The position numbers were made by a program, and so were the translations under genes. Source: a virus. Taken from it: a DNA stretch of 47,757 nt. Shown piece after piece: positions 1 to 6,920 of the stretch. Positions within the stretch are counted from its first letter, which is position 1. Every line of letters begins with the position of its first letter. The notes under the pieces are model-generated. The model was not told the DNA's origin, did not search any database, and worked only from the letters and a program-made list of their open reading frames with translations. The stretch covers positions 1 to 47,757 of the IMG/VR virus record IMGVR_UViG_3300042517_000516; one strand, given 5' to 3'.

Positions 1-3
1 GGG

Positions 4-270
4 TTACGGTCCAGCATCACGCCATGAACCGCCAGAATAGAAATACAGCTTGTTGTTAAGTGAATCGATTACCAATGGGAGCTTCCCTGTAACCGTCACA
101 GGAGCACCAGTAGGCGCCCCATTGATGGCCGGAACGTAGAGATACCCATTGGCCTCAACAGACTCGAACAGCTCGCTGAAGTTGTCGTTGCACTTGCTGT
201 AGGCAATACGCAGCGGATCACCCGAATTGTCATTCGGTACCGCACCAAGATTGATGATCTGCTGTGCCAT
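4..270 (-). CDS. Short virion anchor or fibre-like protein, 88 aa
   Basis: The N-terminus (residues 6-34) carries the pattern NLG.VPND..GDPLR.A..KCNDNF, which also opens the large fibre at the right edge of the window ([18 protein letters not shown]). In phage fibres this motif usually sits at the virion-attached end. The rest is a short beta-rich domain (LPLVIDSLNNKLYFYSGG) of the kind that displays a small surface module. The start ATG overlaps the stop of the upstream 249-aa gene (TGATG). If the genome is circular, the large fibre gene follows directly. The virion role is inferred from the motif and neighbours. Confidence 0.7.
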   Translation of the reverse strand: MAQQIINLGAVPNDNSGDPLRIAYSKCNDNFSELFESVEANGYLYVPAINGAPTGAPVTVTGKLPLVIDSLNNKLYFYSGGSWRDAGP

Positions 271-1019
271 CAGTAGGAATAGTCAGCGGTGTAGGAAGTC
301 GTGTCAGCTGTCAGATAGGTCGTGTCTGCCCTGTAGATCATGGCTACAGGAGGAAGCACCTCAACAGGGAATGCTCCACCGCCGCCCAGCTGAAAGTAGG
401 ATCGGAACAGCTTGCCTTGGATTCCGTTGACGACGACCTCCTTATACCACCACCCATTCTCGATGTTGGTATTGAAGCCCTCGGTCGCAGTGGCCATGAC
501 CATCGGGGCCAAGGTCACGTTGTCCCTGAATCCGTCAGTCAGCTTTGGAGGGCCGAAGAAGATGGGCCACCAGAAGTAGAAGTAGTCGTTGACTGTCGAG
601 GTCGCCTGGAAGTCGTAAACCCTATAGGGATCGGTTTCGTAGGACGAATTGAGGAGAAGCACCTCAGGCCCCGTCAGCATCATGGCTGAAGCAGGACCCC
701 AGTAGACCGTTCCAGCAGGGATAACCTTGGTGTAGGTCTCCTCTACAACATTGGAAGGAGAGAAGTACTGAAGCAGGCCAATGGCCTTGACCGTGGCAGT
801 GGCATCGACAGTGAATGGCCCGGTATAGATCGGGGAGTATTCTGTCGGTGTGGTGCCATCGGTCGTGTACCGGATCACCGCGTTCTGAGTGGCGCAGGTG
901 ATGGTGACCGTGACGGTCGATGTGAACGACTGACTATCCGGGGAAATGACTGGGTCCGCGACTGGTTCAACGATGAAGCAGACCGCGCCAGGACCACAGT
1001 TACATCCGCAGGAGCACAT
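270..1019 (-). CDS. Cys-rich, chitobiase-C-like domain virion protein, 249 aa
   Basis: The first 15 residues hold five cysteines (CSCGCNCGPGAVC). Residues about 22-95 match the short beta-sandwich repeat found at the C-terminus of chitobiases (CHB_HEX_C type: VIRYTTDGTTPTEYSPIY followed by VKAIG). The remainder is aromatic and beta-rich (YFYFWWPIFFGPP) and ends with short TADTT-type repeats. No signal peptide is visible. The start overlaps the upstream stop as TAATG, so it is coupled to the 419-aa fibre. Its place at the end of the capsid-fibre operon suggests a decoration or receptor-binding protein. The function is inferred; the domain call is moderately secure. Confidence 0.65.
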   Translation of the reverse strand: MCSCGCNCGPGAVCFIVEPVADPVISPDSQSFTSTVTVTITCATQNAVIRYTTDGTTPTEYSPIYTGPFTVDATATVKAIGLLQYFSPSNVVEETYTKVIPAGTVYWGPASAMMLTGPEVLLLNSSYETDPYRVYDFQATSTVNDYFYFWWPIFFGPPKLTDGFRDNVTLAPMVMATATEGFNTNIENGWWYKEVVVNGIQGKLFRSYFQLGGGGAFPVEVLPPVAMIYRADTTYLTADTTSYTADYSY

Positions 1020-2278
1020 TACTTAATGAAGGTAACGGTTACCATTCTAACGCTGATCGTTTGAGTACCAACGCTTGTATTGCAATATGTTATTAGCCTA
1101 AAATACAAAGGAGTTCCACTTAGAGTTACATTCACCTTATCTGTAACTCTTGTTGCCACTTGGCTTACTGTTATTGGGCATCTTATTCCAGTGTCATTCC
1201 ATGTTCCAGCAGACCCGCTCGTTGAATATTGAAGACCAAAATACGCACCTGAAGCTGAGGCTGGAGTTGCACCGATTAGCCTAAACGTCATCCGGATAGA
1301 AATTGGTACAAAATCAAGTATCACTTCCGAAGGATCAGCTGCATTTGGAAATGCCTCCTGTGTTGCGCTTTCAGTTATGTTCAACGAGGCTGCAACGCTG
1401 TCATAAAATGTATATCCGCACGATACGGTGTCAGTTCCAGATGACGATGCGTTGAGCGTCGTTCCGCTCATTGACAGATTAGTCCCAAGACTGATTTCCT
1501 GAAACACTCCAGATCCAGATGATCCCCTTCCTAGAAGGATGGATCCGGATGTGGCATTAGTCAGATTTGCAAATGGAAGCAGGCCTGAAACCTCGCTGCC
1601 AAGAGCAGTGATCTGGCGAGGATGAACGTGATCGCCTCGAGAGAATTTAGCTGACGACCCAGGAGATACTGAACCAAGAGCTGCCGGATTGGAGCTAGAG
1701 GCTTGCCCAATGACGTAAGCCGTAGTTGCCAGCTGAGTGGTATTTGTATCAGCCGGAGCTGTAGTGCCAGCAGGAGTACCCGTAAACGTCGGAGATGCCA
1801 ATGGAGCCTTGGCGGCTAGATCCGAGGTTAGATTGGTAATCTGAGTTTGAGAAAGTGTCAGCGGATCACTTCCAGCAGATGTGTGAGTGGAAGCGTGGGC
1901 CGTTGGCGTCCTGGAATCTGTGAGTCTTGTGTCTGATCCAAGAACGACCTGTCCGGACGTGGCGTTTCCAGCCGGTGGAACATTATAGCTAGATGCCGTG
2001 CCTAGGCCCAGAGACCTATTAGAAACTGCGGTGATCGCCCCGTTTGCAACCGTGATGCACGGAACATTGTCACCAGCACATCCAGCGGATCCAGTTGCTC
2101 CGCTAATCCCAGGCAAAACCCTCTCAGAGATCGAAACAACAGCCCCATTAAGAACGGTCAGGCAAGCCACATTTGCACCAGAACATCCCGCCGTTCCAGT
2201 GGCTCCAGCTGTTGGGGTAACAGGAGTTGATGTAGATTCACTACAGTCACACCCACAGATTGCAGATGACGGGATCAT
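1019..2278 (-). CDS. Tail-fibre-like protein with Cys-rich N-terminus, 419 aa
   Basis: The N-terminus has clustered cysteines (ICGCDC), then a duplicated ~37-residue unit, one copy beginning GATGTAGCSGANVACLTVLN and the other GATGSAGCAGDNVPCITVAN. Residues about 100-190 contain typical phage fibre repeats (HASTHTSAGSDPL; SPTFTGTPAGTTAP...QLATTAYV). Further on, LLGRGSSGSGVFQEISLGTN and [10 protein letters not shown] match the large fibre at 44716-47757. The last ~130 residues form a separate beta-rich domain, possibly the receptor-binding tip. It follows the capsid gene after a strong terminator, so it probably has its own promoter or relies on read-through. Confidence 0.75.
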   Translation of the reverse strand: MIPSSAICGCDCSESTSTPVTPTAGATGTAGCSGANVACLTVLNGAVVSISERVLPGISGATGSAGCAGDNVPCITVANGAITAVSNRSLGLGTASSYNVPPAGNATSGQVVLGSDTRLTDSRTPTAHASTHTSAGSDPLTLSQTQITNLTSDLAAKAPLASPTFTGTPAGTTAPADTNTTQLATTAYVIGQASSSNPAALGSVSPGSSAKFSRGDHVHPRQITALGSEVSGLLPFANLTNATSGSILLGRGSSGSGVFQEISLGTNLSMSGTTLNASSSGTDTVSCGYTFYDSVAASLNITESATQEAFPNAADPSEVILDFVPISIRMTFRLIGATPASASGAYFGLQYSTSGSAGTWNDTGIRCPITVSQVATRVTDKVNVTLSGTPLYFRLITYCNTSVGTQTISVRMVTVTFIK

Positions 2279-2280
2279 AA

Positions 2281-2322
2281 CAAAAAGGGCGAGGCCAGAT
2301 TAGTCTGACCCCGCCCCTTGTC
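2281..2322 (-). terminator. Intrinsic terminator after the capsid gene
   Basis: On the minus strand a GC-rich stem (AGGGGCGGGGTCAGA, loop CTAA, TCTGGCCTCGCCCT) is followed at once by TTTTTGTT. It lies between the capsid stop (2333) and the next start (2278). The stem allows G-U pairs but is long and capped by a four-base loop. This is a classic Rho-independent terminator that would cap high-level capsid transcription. Confidence 0.85.
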
Positions 2323-2332
2323 ATTCTAATTC

Positions 2333-3544
2333 TTAGGTGCAGGTGGCGAGCGTGTAGTTCGCAGCGCAACGCTTGAAGATAACGATCGCGCCAGCCTTCG
2401 GGTTGGACCGAGGACGAGGAGCGTAGATCATCTCAGCGAAGTGCCGGCCCTTCTTGAGGAGGGGATCGTAGCACGCATCACCGTCAGCGGCGCCAATGGC
2501 GAACGGACCGGTGACCCACTTCCACTCACCCTGATAGCCGTAGGGCGACCAGTTGAGCGAACCCACAGCAGACTGCGGGCGGACGATGTCGGCCTGGAAG
2601 ACCTCAGGCGACAGGACCACAGCAGCCTCGTAAGGGGCGGTAGCGGGGTTGATCCAGTTCGGGTTGATGTCCTGGGCGGTGCCCTTGGTCGTGGTCGTGT
2701 TGGACCAGCGAGGAACCTCAACGTAGCTGGTGCCGTTGTGGGTGAACCGCATCGGCAGCACATTGACGAGATGCCGGAAGTTCTGGATCACCTTGGTGGC
2801 GCCAATCCGCTTCATGAACAAGCTAGGCTCGGCCCAGCGGATGTCCTGGCGGTACTCAGGCACGTTGCGAACCAGCTGCTGGCTCATCTCCATGCCGATG
2901 TCGAGCGAGAAGGTCGGGCCGACATCAGTGAGGGAGACGAAACCGTAGCTGTCAGGCAGCGTGGCACGATTCTGGATCAGCTGAGCCGCGAGGGTCTCAA
3001 GCATCTCCAGGGTCACCTGAGAGGTCGCAGCAGCAGCCGTCAGCGTCGAGCTTGCAGCGGTCGGCGTGGCAAAGCCAGAGCCGGCAACATAGATCGGAAC
3101 GCGGCGAGCGTAGGTGCGCTGGAGGTGGTACTCCCAGTCCAAGCGAACGTAGTTGGCCAGGTTCTGGATGTATCCCTCGAGGAACGCCTCAGGAGCGTGA
3201 TCGAAGTACAGGTCGTCCTTACAGAGGAGCGGGCCCTTCCAGCCGCGCTTAAACGGGCTGTAGGTCTCGGACTTGAAGCCGACATCAACCTGGTTGTAGG
3301 TCGTATCGCAGCTTCCGCCGTTGGAGCCGTTGGAGAGGCTAACCGCATCCCATGCAGCGGTGACGCCGGTAGGAGCAGAGTTGAGGACCGTGAAGGTCGT
3401 GTGGGTCAACCCGGAGTTGGGCTCGAAAATGCCGCGTTGGATCAGCGTATCATAGATACTGTCGAACGTTGCACGCTTGTAGATTTCCGGGGACAGGTAC
3501 TCCGTCGCAACCGGCATGATGTCGAAGACATTAGAACAGGCCAT
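2333..3544 (-). CDS. Major capsid protein, 403 aa
   Basis: This protein of about 400 residues lies directly downstream of the scaffold-like gene and is flanked by terminators on both sides, the usual setting for a phage major capsid protein. It has the expected mix of helices and loops (FKRGWKGPLLCKDDLYF; LETLAAQLIQNRATLPDSYG; C-terminal WKWVTGPFAIGAADGDACYD). I chose the ATG at 3544 (MACSNVFDIMP) over an upstream TTG because the protein begins cleanly there; no Shine-Dalgarno is visible. No homolog was confirmed, so the call rests on size, position and isolation of the transcript. Confidence 0.8.
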   Translation of the reverse strand: MACSNVFDIMPVATEYLSPEIYKRATFDSIYDTLIQRGIFEPNSGLTHTTFTVLNSAPTGVTAAWDAVSLSNGSNGGSCDTTYNQVDVGFKSETYSPFKRGWKGPLLCKDDLYFDHAPEAFLEGYIQNLANYVRLDWEYHLQRTYARRVPIYVAGSGFATPTAASSTLTAAAATSQVTLEMLETLAAQLIQNRATLPDSYGFVSLTDVGPTFSLDIGMEMSQQLVRNVPEYRQDIRWAEPSLFMKRIGATKVIQNFRHLVNVLPMRFTHNGTSYVEVPRWSNTTTTKGTAQDINPNWINPATAPYEAAVVLSPEVFQADIVRPQSAVGSLNWSPYGYQGEWKWVTGPFAIGAADGDACYDPLLKKGRHFAEMIYAPRPRSNPKAGAIVIFKRCAANYTLATCT

Positions 3545-3702
3545 AAGATGAATTATCTGATGAGATAACAATAGGATCTACACTCGTAGATTCATTGTAA
3601 TCAGTTGTTTATGTTCCGCAGGTCAGCGCGGTTGAGACCGATTGTTGTTAGCCAGACAACCGTTAGGCTGTTCGTTAGATGTGGTAATGTTGTAACGTAG
3701 TC
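3545..3702 (-). promoter_or_regulatory. Capsid gene leader with hairpin and candidate -10
   Basis: This 158-bp spacer between the scaffold terminator and the capsid start holds no convincing gene. On the minus strand it contains TACAAT (3594-3599, five of six matches to a -10 box) with only a weak -35, then a perfect 6-bp inverted repeat ATCTAC/GTAGAT with a 4-base loop (3576-3591), about 30 bp before the capsid ATG. The likely reading is a capsid promoter with a 5' hairpin that could stabilise or regulate the mRNA. The promoter assignment is tentative. Confidence 0.4.
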
Positions 3703-3740
3703 AATAAAAAAGTGCCCCCAGGTTTCCCCAGAGGCACTTA
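3703..3740 (-). terminator. Intrinsic terminator after the scaffold gene
   Basis: The minus strand reads AAGTGCCTCTGGG, loop GAAA, CCTGGGGGCACTT, then a run of T. The stem has about 13 pairs including G-U wobbles and a GNRA-type loop. It sits 16 bp after the scaffold stop and separates the scaffold and capsid transcripts. Confidence 0.9.
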
Positions 3741-3755
3741 GTGGGTTTGGATGGA

Positions 3756-4934
3756 TTATGCGGCCATGGCCTCGCGGATGGCAGACCACATATCTTTAGG
3801 TGCGGAGTCGCTGCCGGACGCGACAGCCTTTCCTCCACTCTTTGATGTTAGTCGATCGATCTGAGAATAAGCAGCCTTCAGCTCATCATGAGCCTTCTGA
3901 AGCAATGGAGCCATCTGCTTCCCGTATTGAGCGTAGAGGACAGCCTCAGCCAAGACCTCTGGGGAGTTGTTCCCAAAGAGCAGATCCTGAGCAGCCTTCA
4001 GATTGGTCTCCGCTTCCTCACCTTTGAAGATGGGGTTCTCAGCGAACTTGGTCTTGAAGACGTTCTGGAATGTGGTCCGGGCTAAAGCGTCAGCCTGCAC
4101 TCGAGCGGCCTCCTGCTTGGACTTCTCCTGAGATTCCCACTCGGTAACATACTTCTGCTCGTCCCTTAGGGCGTTCTGCTTCTTTTCAATCGCCATGGAG
4201 GCATCCTCAACATGACGAATAAACGCAGCCTGCTTGTGGATGGGCAGGTTTTCGGTGATGGCCTGGATGGCCTGATCACGCTCCGGTGAGTCGGGCGCCT
4301 TGAGCACCTTGTCCACCTCGGCATGATACTGATCGGGAACAAATTTCTTGGCCCGAGAGACAGCCTGCTCGATGGGTGCGTCGAAGGTTTCCCGGAACTT
4401 CGGGTGCATCTCGACATTGAGACGACGCAGAGCCTGGGTCAGCTGATCGTTCTCCTCCTTGGTCTTCTTGAACAAGTCGGGATCGAACTGCTGCTTTAGG
4501 GCGAGAACTTCCGCCTCAAGAGCTTCAGCCTTTTTAGCAGCCTCGTCTCTTGCGGCCTTGAGCTTGGCCCAGGAGGATTTCGCTTCCTCACTTTTGGCGC
4601 TTTCGGGTGGAGCTTCATCGGTTGCAGTGGGTTCAACAGCTTCCTTTGCGACAACCTTCTCAACCTTCTTTTCGGCCTTGGTGTCCAATCCAAGAGCCTT
4701 GTCCTTCGGGGACACAGGAAGTGGATCCTTGGTTGTGTCGCGGTCCTTCTCGAACCGACGATCTGGCTCCACAGGCTCAGCAGCTTTGGCTTTATCAAAC
4801 TCGCTGGCTTGCGCCCGGAGCTTGGCCCACGCCTCCCCTATTTGGGTGCCGAATTGAGTGGGCTGTGAATGTGCGTTCTCCCGGCCCTCAGTCATGGGGG
4901 TGGGGACTTGAGCTTCTATCGTTTTACCTTCCAT
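3756..4934 (-). CDS. Putative scaffold protein, 392 aa
   Basis: This is a highly charged, Lys/Glu/Ala-rich, largely helical protein with low-complexity N-terminal half (DKAKAAEPVEPDRRFEKDRD, EKKVEKVVAKEAVEP) and coiled-coil stretches (residues about 125-170, ARDEAAKKAEALEAEVLALK; further helices through 350). The C-terminus is short and helical (DMWSAIREAMAA), as in scaffolds that bind capsid by a C-terminal helix. It lies immediately upstream of the capsid gene. No protease motif is visible. The scaffold role is inferred from composition and position. Confidence 0.75.
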   Translation of the reverse strand: MEGKTIEAQVPTPMTEGRENAHSQPTQFGTQIGEAWAKLRAQASEFDKAKAAEPVEPDRRFEKDRDTTKDPLPVSPKDKALGLDTKAEKKVEKVVAKEAVEPTATDEAPPESAKSEEAKSSWAKLKAARDEAAKKAEALEAEVLALKQQFDPDLFKKTKEENDQLTQALRRLNVEMHPKFRETFDAPIEQAVSRAKKFVPDQYHAEVDKVLKAPDSPERDQAIQAITENLPIHKQAAFIRHVEDASMAIEKKQNALRDEQKYVTEWESQEKSKQEAARVQADALARTTFQNVFKTKFAENPIFKGEEAETNLKAAQDLLFGNNSPEVLAEAVLYAQYGKQMAPLLQKAHDELKAAYSQIDRLTSKSGGKAVASGSDSAPKDMWSAIREAMAA

Positions 4935-4936
4935 AG

Positions 4937-5254
4937 CTATTCTTCAAATGTGGGTGTCTCTTCGATCTCATCATCGATGGGCTTGGCCAACGAGAGGAGA
5001 AGATCCAGGGCGTACTCGTAGCCGGCGCAGAACATGGCCTGGGATGCGAGCTGATGAGGCGTTAGGCCTAGCGGTAGGTTGCTCTTGGATGGCCGGCTGG
5101 CGATCAAAGTGGCGTAGGCAGCCTTGAAGTCGGCGTTCGTCATAAGCCGTTGAGCGGCAGTGACAAGCTCGTTGTCCTTGCGCCATTCAACATGACTTGT
5201 GCCTGGATCTGTAGAGAACTTAATAACGTGAGGTTTGCGCTTGAAGAGTCTCAT
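4937..5254 (-). CDS. Conserved-type small protein beside scaffold, 105 aa
   Basis: This basic N-terminal, acidic C-terminal protein (MRLFKRKPHVIKF ... DDEIEETPTFEE) has a helical middle (LPLGLTPHQLASQAMFCAGY). It overlaps the GH130-like gene upstream by ATGA and stops 2 bp before the scaffold start, so it is translated with the head genes. I do not recognise a family. A head-assembly or portal-scaffold accessory role is possible from location only. Confidence 0.65.
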   Translation of the reverse strand: MRLFKRKPHVIKFSTDPGTSHVEWRKDNELVTAAQRLMTNADFKAAYATLIASRPSKSNLPLGLTPHQLASQAMFCAGYEYALDLLLSLAKPIDDEIEETPTFEE

Positions 5255-6180
5255 TTCATTAGTGAATCAAGGTCCTTCACGGGGATCTCGATCCACGCGG
5301 ATGTGTAGTCGTTGATACCCATGCTGACAACATATTTTTTGCCGTCGAGAATCGAGCCGCACGGGAACACAACCAGTGGCAGTCCTTCGATCCAAGGGTC
5401 TTTCTGGCTTCCGGACAACAGCGGCTTGCGTGTCATCCGTTTCATCTTGAATGGTGGCTTGGCTTCGAAGGCGTAGGCTCCCATGTGGTACTGACGTTTC
5501 TTCTCTGTCCACTTTGTGGAGCTGTGGAAGAAGCAGATGTACTCGTCACCAACTCTGATCGGAGGACTTCCGCCCCTCATGTGGCCCCACTTCCATCCGA
5601 ATGCAGGGGTTTCCCACTTTTCTGCTACCTCTCGATTTTCCCACTTAACCACCTGATGCGGCTCAGTGTTGTATATCATCATCATCTGGCCGTCGTGCTC
5701 GAAGAAGATCCAGTTCTTCTCGTTGCCTGACTGCATTAGAATTGATCCACCATTGCCGCCATATATGGGATCCCATGTTTCCATGGGCTGAAACCCTTCG
5801 TTCAGAAACGCCACCTGCTGATGCGCTCCACTGTAGGTCGCGTTGCGATAGATCTGAAAAGTGCAGTATGACAGCACCATTCGACCATTGATCGAAGTGA
5901 TTCTTGGATCCTCCCAGTGCTGATCCTTGTAGTTGCGGTTCTTGAGATTGATCTCAACGAACGCTTCTGGCTTGTGCTCCTTGTTTAGACGGAATGCTAC
6001 CAAGCTATTTTGGCCAAGATGATGCCAAGGAATTGGAGCTGCACGTCTAGCTATCAACCAATCGTCACCATTGATTTGGATGAGAGCCGGATTGAAGAAC
6101 CTTGTGTCAGGTGTCTGAGCTTTACCGAAATCAAAGAACCCAACATTCCAAGGAGTCTGATCCTTGATGGATGGGGTCAT
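5251..6180 (-). CDS. GH130-like five-bladed beta-propeller protein, 309 aa
   Basis: The sequence follows the glycoside-phosphorylase/hydrolase family 130 pattern: HWEDPRITSING (residues 88-99) containing the EDPR motif near the catalytic Asp of characterised members, GGSPPI (203-208), FFHS (217-220), MGAYAF (233-238), PLL, VVFPCG (270-275) and a closing YVVSMGIND. It has no signal peptide. GH130 enzymes cleave or phosphorolyse beta-mannosides. In a capsid operon it might instead bind or trim a surface glycan, or modify one on the virion. It overlaps the upstream methyltransferase by ATGA, so the two are probably made together. The fold is fairly secure; activity is not. Confidence 0.7.
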   Translation of the reverse strand: MTPSIKDQTPWNVGFFDFGKAQTPDTRFFNPALIQINGDDWLIARRAAPIPWHHLGQNSLVAFRLNKEHKPEAFVEINLKNRNYKDQHWEDPRITSINGRMVLSYCTFQIYRNATYSGAHQQVAFLNEGFQPMETWDPIYGGNGGSILMQSGNEKNWIFFEHDGQMMMIYNTEPHQVVKWENREVAEKWETPAFGWKWGHMRGGSPPIRVGDEYICFFHSSTKWTEKKRQYHMGAYAFEAKPPFKMKRMTRKPLLSGSQKDPWIEGLPLVVFPCGSILDGKKYVVSMGINDYTSAWIEIPVKDLDSLMK

Positions 6181-6788
6181 GGCTTTGAGTAGATGCCAAA
6201 TTTGGGATATTCCTTGATGACCTTGACGCCAAGGCTCTTGAGGAGAATCAACGCCTTGTCTTGTCCGTCCCAGTCGATGTCATCCATGATGATGACGGAG
6301 CCTTGTTTAAGCTTGGGCCACCAATCTTTAACAGTGCGACAAGACACCTCTTCGCTGTGGTTGCTGTCGAAGTGAATCAGATCGATGGATCCGTCAGCGA
6401 AATAACACAGACAGTCCTTGTCGTGCTTGGCGATGTGAGAAGTGTAGGAAAGAAGCTCAAACTCCTGAATCTTGTCGAAGTAGGAGCCGATGATTCCTTC
6501 CCATGGCACGTTAGCCCACCAGTCCTTGTTTACATCAGAAGATGTCCCTTCAAGGCAGGCGTCAATGTTCCATGGATCGATCCCAAAAATGATGCCTTCT
6601 CCCAGCTTCTGAAGGCCCATGGCTATGGCGACCAGTGATCGACCTCCAAACACTCCGATCTCAACGCACAGCTTAGGCTTGGTCGATTGAACCAAGTTAA
6701 ACAGTTCAACTGCCTTCTCATGCGAACACCATCCCTCCATGGGAGGGTTCTGTATCCGCAATAGGTTCTTCTCGTCAGCTTTGTTCAT
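6177..6788 (-). CDS. Class I SAM-dependent methyltransferase, 203 aa
   Basis: Motif I is CVEIGVFGGRS (residues 41-51), the acidic post-I position is GIDPW (69-73), and the later strand DLIHFDSNHSEE followed by GSVIIMDDIDWDG resembles the Methyltransf_24 group, which often modifies sugars or small molecules. It has no DNA target-recognition region. It is ATGA-coupled to the GH130-like gene, so the pair probably acts on one glycan or glycoconjugate. The 132-bp gap upstream (6789-6920) separates it from the portal gene; I see only a small inverted repeat there (CCTCG/CGAGG, 6880-6895) and no clear promoter. Confidence 0.75.
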   Translation of the reverse strand: MNKADEKNLLRIQNPPMEGWCSHEKAVELFNLVQSTKPKLCVEIGVFGGRSLVAIAMGLQKLGEGIIFGIDPWNIDACLEGTSSDVNKDWWANVPWEGIIGSYFDKIQEFELLSYTSHIAKHDKDCLCYFADGSIDLIHFDSNHSEEVSCRTVKDWWPKLKQGSVIIMDDIDWDGQDKALILLKSLGVKVIKEYPKFGIYSKP

Positions 6789-6920
6789 TCTTAAATGCTA
6801 GGGTCCCGCTTTTATGCGGTTACGGAACAGGCGAAATGAATGACCACCGGCAAGCTCACAAACCCCGGCGCCGCAATACCTCGACCTAGCGAGGCAACCC
6901 TATTGTGCGTCAATACCCAG

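Noticed and set aside
2441-3568. Long plus-strand frame of 375 codons opposite the capsid gene
   Set aside because: Codon pattern and composition are those of an antisense shadow of the capsid gene; no start site or neighbour supports it.
3601-3789. 62-codon minus-strand frame upstream of the capsid gene
   Set aside because: It runs through the scaffold terminator hairpin and has no coding character.
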